From positions 1 through 22,569 of the forward strand of contig JAEZKJ010000003.1 in the NCBI GenBank assembly GCA_023415545.1: a DNA stretch of 22,569 nucleotides, given 5' to 3'. The notes beneath the pieces were generated by a model that worked only from the letters and a program-made list of their open reading frames with translations, did not search any database and was not told the origin of the DNA. The stretch's first letter is position 1, and each line of letters opens with the position of its first letter. This DNA is from Bacteroidota bacterium (lineage in GTDB: Bacteria; Bacteroidota; Bacteroidia; Bacteroidales; Bacteroidaceae). This document shows, one piece after another, positions 16,934-22,569 of the stretch. The position numbers were made by a program, and so were the translations under genes.

Positions 16934-18076
16934 ATGAGTACAGGAAAGGAAAAATGTGAAATTCTAAAACGTATCCGAAAGGATATTGCTAAGCGATATA
17001 GGATAGAATATAACACTACGGAATGTACACATCAAGGTGATTGCAGTGGTACATGTCCTAAATGTGATGCTGAACTCAAGGAGTTGCAACGTCAGTTGGA
17101 GATTCGTGGAGTAAAAGATGTAGAACTTCTAAATATCCCAACAGAAATAGGTGAAGAAGATGATATCCACATTTTGGAAGGTGATGTGGCTGCTCCTATT
17201 GAAAATGAAGATAACAAAGGATATATTTCCGTTACTATGGGAATGCCTGCACCTCCTTATACTTTTAAAGAGAAAAGACGTGTTTTATATAAGGAATGTC
17301 AGATTGCCGGAATAACTTTCCATGATTTACGTGATATATGGGATGAACTTTATGAAGGAGCTGAACTTGCACTTGTACGTGAAAAAGATAACAAACATGA
17401 CAAATATGCCATTGCTGTAGCATTAGCTGATGATTATGAAGGCGATCCGGACGACTTTGATTTTGATTTTATTCTTGGATATGTTCCACGCAGCGAAAAC
17501 CAACATTTAGCTACAATGATGGACCTTGGTTGGGCTGATGCTTTTGAGTGCGAACTTAGCCAGGTTAATGGTAGTAATCCATATAAAGGATCTCTTTATA
17601 TGAAAATTTACATGGTTAGTAAGGATGAAGAAGAGGTTGAAGATACCAGCAATCTATTAAGAGTTCTTGAACTTGATAAAGAGGAATATGATAATTTCAC
17701 ATCCGACTTATTAACAAAAGGTTGTAACTATTTCCGTTGTGGAGGATTCCCTCCTTGGGAACACAAATATCCTAAGAAAGGAGAAAAAGTTGTTTTCATG
17801 CACAAAGAAAAACAGTCTACTATAATGTATCTTATGCACTGTATTGCTGTTGGTGATGATGATGCAGCATATTTTGTTGAAGATAAGGACTCTTTATATG
17901 CTATAGATGATTCGTGCTATTATGTTTTTACAAATAGTAAAGGTCCTATTAAAGTTCAAAATAAAAAACTTGATTTTCTTGAATCTGAAATGATAAATAT
18001 AAACAAACATGAACCTGAGGATTTTCTCAGTGAAGAAGCTTCATATAAATTAAAGAATATTTTAAATATAGACTGA
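16934..18076 (+). CDS. Four-cysteine motif plus HIRAN domain protein
   Basis: 380 aa. Near the N-terminus lies a compact four-cysteine motif (Cys31-x5-Cys37-x3-Cys41-x2-Cys44; core ECTHQGDCSGTCPKC) followed by a charged helix, suited to binding zinc or an iron-sulfur cluster. A HIRAN domain occupies about 119-228, with AGITFHDL, GAELALVREKDNKHDKYAIAV, ILGYVPRSENQHLA and a closing strand. HIRAN domains are known from SWI/SNF-type repair proteins, where they bind DNA ends, and from bacterial proteins of unclear role. The acidic stretch DPDDFDFDF (171-179) is an insertion within it. The last 150 residues (about 235-380) are not recognised. It lies between a radical SAM enzyme and an ADP-ribosylglycohydrolase with gaps of 4 and 1 nt. 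No RBS is evident, so translational coupling is likely. Confidence 0.75.
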   Translation: MSTGKEKCEILKRIRKDIAKRYRIEYNTTECTHQGDCSGTCPKCDAELKELQRQLEIRGVKDVELLNIPTEIGEEDDIHILEGDVAAPIENEDNKGYISVTMGMPAPPYTFKEKRRVLYKECQIAGITFHDLRDIWDELYEGAELALVREKDNKHDKYAIAVALADDYEGDPDDFDFDFILGYVPRSENQHLATMMDLGWADAFECELSQVNGSNPYKGSLYMKIYMVSKDEEEVEDTSNLLRVLELDKEEYDNFTSDLLTKGCNYFRCGGFPPWEHKYPKKGEKVVFMHKEKQSTIMYLMHCIAVGDDDAAYFVEDKDSLYAIDDSCYYVFTNSKGPIKVQNKKLDFLESEMININKHEPEDFLSEEASYKLKNILNID

Positions 18077-18077
18077 C

Positions 18078-19754
18078 ATGTTAGGAGCAATTATTGGAGA
18101 TATTATTGGTAGTCGTTGGGAATTCAATCCTACCAATGACTACAACTTTGAACTATTCTCGGACAAGAATAGTTACACCGACGATACTATTTGTACAATT
18201 GCCGTGGCCGATGCACTTTTGCACGATTCCGATGACTATGGAAAGTTTATACATATGTGGTGCCGACGCTATCCACATCCTATGGGTGGATATGGTATCA
18301 ATTTTTCCAAATGGGTAAAGAGTGATAATCCAAAGCCTTATGGAAGCTATGGCAATGGTTCGGCTATGAGAGTAAGTCCTATTGGATGGTGGTATGCCCA
18401 ACCACACGATATATATAATGAAGCAGAGAAGACAGCTGCTTGTACTCATAATCATGAAGAAGGTATTTATGGTGCTCAAGCTGTTGCATTTGCAATTTAT
18501 GATGCTCGAGAACTTAGAGAAGAGTTTGGTAAAAAACTTACAAAAGAGATTTTATTAAAACGTGGACTCGATCATGGTGTTGGTTTATGTGTAGAGTTTC
18601 CACATCTGTTTAAAATTGATCTTGAAAAGTATAGAAATAAATTTGATGAGACCTGTCAAGGAACAGTTCCGGTTGCTCTTTGGATAGTATTGCATAGCAA
18701 TAGTTTTGAAGATGCTATACGTCAAGCAGTAAGTCTGGGTGGTGATGCCGATACCCTCGCAGCTATTGTTGGTAGCATTGCTGAACCATTATGGGGAATA
18801 CCTAAATGGATGATAGATAAAGCAATGTCATATCTTCCAGAGGATATGAAAAAGGTAGTCAATGAATTTCATAAAAGGACAAAGCGTCTTCGCAAACTAG
18901 TAAAACGTTGTCAGTTCTATAAATTCGATCAGTATAATACTGTTGAAGAGAAAGATAAGATAGCTTGTGACATTGAACGAAAATGGGCACACGAGCTAGC
19001 ATTTAGTTATTCTTTTGCCGATTCGATGAAGGGAAATATGGCAAAACGTTTCCCATTGGAGCTATGGCAGGAAGTTGCTGATAATTATGACCTCCCATTG
19101 TCACTAATTGGATATATTGCCGAAAATATCCTCACACCAAAGCATAAAACATTAAAAGCTGTTGTCAAGTTTCTTGATACCCATTATTTCATGCGAAAGG
19201 AAGAAGCTTTTAAAAAGAAAGCAGAGAAAGAAGAGATATCACATTTTTGTGCAATGATGCGTTGGAAATTGGGACTGGGTAATTTCAACAATCTGCTTAC
19301 AGGTAAAGATCCTCTTCCTGACAAAAGTAAGATAGCTACAGCAAACGATTGGAATATTGAACCTATGCCTGAAGGTAGGAATGATATAACAGATATACCT
19401 TTCGACTTCAAGATTCCAACAATAGCCATGGACATCATTTTAAAAGGACATATACCTTTATCACAGGAAGATCATTGGTTCATGTATTGCGATGAAGAGT
19501 ATATACGCTATTACAGAAGTTGGACAGGCACATGTGCTTTTGAAGCACACTATATTAAAACCGGTTTTGATTATAAAATTGATAGATTGAAGATGAATCA
19601 TGCCCTAGCTGAATTTGGCGTTAATGGCGATGAGTCAGGAGCAGCTCTCTTCTGTTATCTTATTTATGCTGAAGCAGGTGGCAATGCTGAAGAAGCATGG
19701 CAGAACTACATCAAAGCTTGGACGAAACTTTATAAAAAGTATAATAAAAGCTAG
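18078..19754 (+). CDS. ADP-ribosylglycohydrolase (DraG/ARH type) with unknown C-terminal extension
   Basis: 558 aa. Residues 1-270 are a complete ARH/DraG domain: MLGAIIGDIIGS at the start, the metal-binding TDDT (34-37), NGSAMR (94-98 region), a CTHNHEEG segment (122-129) and the second metal site GGDADT (221-226). These enzymes use two metal ions (normally Mg2+) to remove ADP-ribose from proteins or other targets. Residues about 271-400 are helical and charged. Residues about 420-550 form a second region, with DHWFMYCDEEYIRYYRSWTG (465-484) as the most striking motif, then a helical tail. I do not recognise the domain in 271-558, which doubles the usual length of the family. The gene begins 1 nt after the HIRAN gene stop, so it belongs to the same operon, and its stop is 1 nt from that of the convergent helicase. 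Confidence 0.88.
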   Translation: MLGAIIGDIIGSRWEFNPTNDYNFELFSDKNSYTDDTICTIAVADALLHDSDDYGKFIHMWCRRYPHPMGGYGINFSKWVKSDNPKPYGSYGNGSAMRVSPIGWWYAQPHDIYNEAEKTAACTHNHEEGIYGAQAVAFAIYDARELREEFGKKLTKEILLKRGLDHGVGLCVEFPHLFKIDLEKYRNKFDETCQGTVPVALWIVLHSNSFEDAIRQAVSLGGDADTLAAIVGSIAEPLWGIPKWMIDKAMSYLPEDMKKVVNEFHKRTKRLRKLVKRCQFYKFDQYNTVEEKDKIACDIERKWAHELAFSYSFADSMKGNMAKRFPLELWQEVADNYDLPLSLIGYIAENILTPKHKTLKAVVKFLDTHYFMRKEEAFKKKAEKEEISHFCAMMRWKLGLGNFNNLLTGKDPLPDKSKIATANDWNIEPMPEGRNDITDIPFDFKIPTIAMDIILKGHIPLSQEDHWFMYCDEEYIRYYRSWTGTCAFEAHYIKTGFDYKIDRLKMNHALAEFGVNGDESGAALFCYLIYAEAGGNAEEAWQNYIKAWTKLYKKYNKS

Positions 19755-19755
19755 G

Positions 19756-20958
19756 TTATCTCTTCTTTTTCTTCTTTGCTTTTGGCGAATTTGCTTCCAT
19801 TAATGCCTTTGTAACAGCCATTGTAGCAAATGGATGATTGAGCTGTCGAGAAATAGATTTCTTCATATGTTTTTCAATATTTGTAAGTAAATCCAACTCT
19901 TGCAGCTCACACACAGAGAGGGCCTTCCCCTCTCGCCCATTACGTCCTGTTCGTCCAATACGATGTGTGTACAATTCGGGCATTTGTGGAAGCCCATAAT
20001 TGAAAACATGGGTAACGGTATCAATGTCTATACCACGTGCCATAACATCAGTAGCAACAATTATATTTGTTTCAATTTTTCGAAAGCGTTGAAGAATATA
20101 TTCACGAGCTGCTTGTGAGCGATCACTATGAAATGCTTCGGCAGGGAATCCGGCTTCCGAAAGTTCACGAGCAAATATATCGGCCATTTTTCGAGATCGT
20201 GTAAAGATTATTGCCTGTTGAGGATTTTCTCGACGAATAAGATGATACATCAACTGATTCATCATAGCTCGCTCAACAATATATACCTCTTGCGTAATAT
20301 TGTTGAGATTATAGCTGGTTGATAGCAGGTTTACTATTTCAGGCTGCTGCATCAATGGGGTTAATAATGATTGAGTATTTTCATCAAATGTTGCAGAAAA
20401 ACATATAGTTTGGCATGATGAAGAGTTGCGTTGAGAAGCAATATAATAAATTGCATCTCTAAATCCCATATCTACCATCTGATCCACTTCATCCAGCACC
20501 AGGTAACGTATTGTACTTATGTCCACTTTCTTCTGTTCCATCAAATCGATAAGACGTCCCGGCGTTGCTATAATTACACGTGGTTCTTTAGCCAATGCCT
20601 CTATTTGCTGTTCGTAGGCTACTCCACCATATATTGTAACACATTCAGAAACTATTTCGTTGGTAAAATTATTATAGAAATCAGCTACCTGTAAGGCAAG
20701 TTCACGTGTAGGAACCAATATTAAAGCATAAGGAAAAGAGTGTTGAGTATTGACAGATAATATTAGTCTATCAACTAATGGTATAATAAAAGCACCGGTT
20801 TTTCCACTTCCTGTAGGCGAAAGAGCCAATGTATCCCTACCCTCAGCAATAACAGGTATAGTGGCTGTTTGGATAGGTGTTGGAGTAGTGAATCCTATTT
20901 TATTTAATTGTTGAATAACAGAAGACGATGTTATATTTAGTGATTGGAATGTGGACAT
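19756..20958 (-). CDS. DEAD-box RNA helicase (RhlE-like)
   Basis: 400 aa, ATP-dependent RNA helicase. Motifs in order: Q motif (TPTPIQ, Gln30), Walker A SPTGSGKT (47-54), PTRELA (83-88), TPGRL (132-136), motif II DEVD (156-159), SAT (188-190), ARGID (307-311) and HRIGRTGR (332-339). The basic tail ends in KAKKKKKR, a usual RNA-binding extension. Motif II reads DEVD instead of DEAD; the catalytic Asp-Glu pair is kept, so activity is expected. Likely roles are RNA remodelling, ribosome assembly or cold adaptation. The gene is convergent with the ADP-ribosylglycohydrolase operon, with 1 nt between the stop codons and no terminator between them. A TAnnTTTG box lies about 45 nt upstream of its ATG. 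Confidence 0.93.
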   Translation of the reverse strand: MSTFQSLNITSSSVIQQLNKIGFTTPTPIQTATIPVIAEGRDTLALSPTGSGKTGAFIIPLVDRLILSVNTQHSFPYALILVPTRELALQVADFYNNFTNEIVSECVTIYGGVAYEQQIEALAKEPRVIIATPGRLIDLMEQKKVDISTIRYLVLDEVDQMVDMGFRDAIYYIASQRNSSSCQTICFSATFDENTQSLLTPLMQQPEIVNLLSTSYNLNNITQEVYIVERAMMNQLMYHLIRRENPQQAIIFTRSRKMADIFARELSEAGFPAEAFHSDRSQAAREYILQRFRKIETNIIVATDVMARGIDIDTVTHVFNYGLPQMPELYTHRIGRTGRNGREGKALSVCELQELDLLTNIEKHMKKSISRQLNHPFATMAVTKALMEANSPKAKKKKKR

Positions 20959-21001
20959 GTAATAATACTCTCTATTTAGACTATGCTCGATTATTAAAAT
21001 A

Positions 21002-21009
21002 CAAAAGTA
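21002..21009 (-). promoter_or_regulatory. Possible -7 box for the helicase gene
   Basis: The minus strand reads TACTTTTG, an exact TAnnTTTG, 44 nt upstream of the ATG at 20958. The -33 TTTG is not matched at the expected distance (an AT-rich stretch is there instead), so the promoter call is moderate. Confidence 0.4.
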
Positions 21010-21256
21010 GTATATATAATTCTATAAATTAAAAACTACTTAAATCTACATTCACTTTTTAAATATATTTGACCCATTTTTCTTATATTGCATTCCTACA
21101 AACCTTATTATGACCAAAGAATATTTATAGAAACAAATCAACTATATTCAATTAGTGTTAATGGTTTAATTAGTCAATATTTAGTAAAATAAAAGCAAAC
21201 TTGTTTGTTTACCGGTAAATAGAAATAGACTTAATAAAAGAAAAAAGATAAATATT

Positions 21257-21484
21257 ATGATTATTGATATAACAAATATGTGTTCTCACCTACAAAAGAA
21301 ACTGTTTGATGAGGACGGAATTTATCACAACCTTTGGAATGCAATTCAGGAAGATAAAGAGGTAACTGCAGTGGTTCGCTCACGCCAGCTTCATATTTAT
21401 AGAAATGGAAAGAAGGTGCTAATACTTGCCGGTAAGGCAGCGCCTAAGGTTATCCGAGAAGACAAACTTTGCACAATGATATAA
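21257..21484 (+). CDS. Small protein of unknown function
   Basis: 75 aa, no signal peptide or membrane helix. The sequence is plausible as a folded domain: two helices (about 5-32), then strands VTAVVRSRQLHIYRNGKKVLIL and AGKAAPKVIREDKL. The second half reads like the N-terminal part of a larger protein, and the ORF stops shortly after, so it may be a truncated gene as well as a genuine small one. An A-rich leader (AAAAGAAAAAAGATAAAT) precedes the ATG. The next gene starts 32 nt after its stop on the same strand, so co-transcription with the glutathione peroxidase-nitroreductase gene is possible. I do not recognise the family. Confidence 0.55.
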   Translation: MIIDITNMCSHLQKKLFDEDGIYHNLWNAIQEDKEVTAVVRSRQLHIYRNGKKVLILAGKAAPKVIREDKLCTMI

Positions 21485-21516
21485 AATGAATACTCACTAA
21501 CAAAATAAAGAAGAAT

Positions 21517-22569
21517 ATGAAGAGACTTTTGTTAAGCTTAATAGCTATAATGGCTGTGCTGACCATATCAGCACAAAGCGTGTATGATTACAACGTTAAA
21601 AATGCTGCCGGTGAGGATGTTTCTCTTGCAAATTACAAGGGCAAAGTTCTATTGATTGTTAATACAGCTACAAGATGTGGATTTACACCTCAATATAAGG
21701 AGTTGCAGGCTATTTATGATAAGTATCATACACAAGGTTTTGAGATCCTCGACTTCCCATGCAATCAGTTTGGCGAACAAGCTCCCGGAACAATTGCCGA
21801 GATACACCAATTCTGTACAGCTAACTTTGATATTCAATTCCCACAGTTTGACAAAATTGAGGTAAATGGAGCAAATGCTCACCCACTCTACACATATCTT
21901 AAGTCACAGAAAAGTTTTGAAGGATTTGACCAAAGCGACCAGAGAGGTAAAATGCTTGATGAGATGTTTAGAAAGCGTGATGCCAACTACGATAAAAACT
22001 CAGATATAAAGTGGAATTTCACCAAGTTCCTTATTTCTGCTGACGGAAAGGTACTAAAGCGTTATGAACCAACAGATAAAATTAGTAATATCGAGAATGA
22101 TATAGAAATGGAACTAAATCCGGTTCTCAATGCCATCATGTCACGCCGTTCTATCCGTAAGTACCTTGACAAGCCTGTGGAACATAATAAATTAGAGGTA
22201 ATTGCCAAAGCAGGAATTAATGCACCAAGTGCTGTAAATCGTCAACAGTGGCAGATTCGTATTGTAGAAGATCCAAAATTGATGAATGAATATAAGAGCA
22301 TGTTTTATAGTGCTCCAAACATTATTTGTATATGTACTCCAAATGGAGAGACTGAGTATAATGCAGGGTTGATGAGTGAAAATATCATGATAGCAGCACA
22401 ATCAATGGGATTAGGTACAGTCTGCCTTGGGAGTCCGGCTCGACAAATCAATTCAGATGAAAAGTACAAGCCATTCCTTGATCGACTTGAAATCACAGAT
22501 GGCTATAAGTTAAGTTATATTATCGCTATCGGTTATCCTGATGAACAGCCAAAGGCAAAACCTCGTGAT
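21517..22569 (+). CDS. Secreted glutathione peroxidase-nitroreductase fusion (3' end outside window)
   Basis: An open frame of 351 codons from the ATG at 21517 to the right edge without a stop; the C-terminus lies outside the window. A signal peptide (MKRLLLSLIAIMAVLTISAQ) comes first. Residues about 21-200 are a glutathione-peroxidase fold: TRCGFTPQY with peroxidatic Cys54 (cysteine, not selenocysteine), FPCNQFGEQ (80-88) with Gln88, and WNFTKF (166-171) with Trp166 and Asn167, so the catalytic tetrad is complete. Further cysteines are Cys82 and Cys100. From about residue 203 a nitroreductase domain begins: NAIMSRRSIRKY (205-216), then AGINAPSAVNRQQWQIRIV and GLMSENIMIAAQSMGLGTVC, the flavin-binding pattern of the family. 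The two domains are joined without a gap. The product is likely periplasmic and handles peroxides, with the flavin domain possibly as a reductant; that pairing is inference. Confidence 0.9.
   Translation, partial: MKRLLLSLIAIMAVLTISAQSVYDYNVKNAAGEDVSLANYKGKVLLIVNTATRCGFTPQYKELQAIYDKYHTQGFEILDFPCNQFGEQAPGTIAEIHQFCTANFDIQFPQFDKIEVNGANAHPLYTYLKSQKSFEGFDQSDQRGKMLDEMFRKRDANYDKNSDIKWNFTKFLISADGKVLKRYEPTDKISNIENDIEMELNPVLNAIMSRRSIRKYLDKPVEHNKLEVIAKAGINAPSAVNRQQWQIRIVEDPKLMNEYKSMFYSAPNIICICTPNGETEYNAGLMSENIMIAAQSMGLGTVCLGSPARQINSDEKYKPFLDRLEITDGYKLSYIIAIGYPDEQPKAKPRD

Noticed and set aside
18153..18479. 108-aa reading frame antisense to the ADP-ribosylglycohydrolase
   Set aside because: It lies wholly inside the conserved ARH domain on the other strand and has no recognisable motif or leader; a coding shadow.
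1..22569. CRISPR array, tRNA, rRNA, insertion sequence, phage or toxin-antitoxin genes
   Set aside because: No regularly spaced repeats, cloverleaf-like sequence, transposase/integrase motifs or target-site duplications were seen in the intergenic regions or reading frames.

Overview
The window reads as an AT-rich chromosomal segment from a member of the Bacteroidota, most likely Bacteroidales (Prevotella/Bacteroides-like). Support comes from lipoproteins with an acidic stretch after the lipid-bearing cysteine, matches to the Bacteroides promoter pattern (TTTG, about 19-20 nt, TAnnTTTG), a DUF3667 protein, a CarboxypepD_reg-like protein, a TRL-like lipoprotein, a TPR/transmembrane/HTH regulator of the kind common in this phylum, and A-rich rather than strong Shine-Dalgarno leaders. 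No rRNA, tRNA, CRISPR array, insertion sequence or prophage gene was seen.

Layout. 1-506: 3' end of mnmE (tRNA modification GTPase), closed by a strong bidirectional terminator. 638-7704, all on the minus strand: an exported lipoprotein of the phosphatidylserine decarboxylase superfamily, a secreted CarboxypepD_reg-like protein, a DUF3667 membrane protein, a small secreted protein of unknown function, a surface M13 (neprilysin-like) zinc peptidase, a decayed second copy of the small secreted protein, and a TRL-like lipoprotein. This block is dominated by the cell envelope. 8132-12699, plus strand: a membrane-anchored TPR-HTH regulator followed by a secreted GH3 beta-glycosidase with an inserted PA14 domain and a good predicted promoter. 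12771-14334, minus strand: pnuC-nadR, an overlapping nicotinamide riboside uptake and NAD salvage operon. 14768-16126: a secreted SH3/SLH-like/ricin-like protein.

16276-19754 is the most novel-looking part. It is a tightly packed three-gene operon (gaps of 4 and 1 nt) that encodes a radical SAM enzyme of the PFL-activase type, a four-cysteine plus HIRAN protein, and an ADP-ribosylglycohydrolase fused to a long C-terminal region I do not recognise. I know of no described pathway with this combination. It could be a protein or nucleic-acid modification/repair or conflict system that uses ADP-ribose chemistry, but its function is inference only.

19756-20958: a DEAD-box RNA helicase, convergent with that operon and only 1 nt away. 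21257-22569: a small unrecognised protein, then a secreted glutathione peroxidase-nitroreductase fusion that runs off the right edge. That last gene is open and uninterrupted from its ATG to the end of the window.
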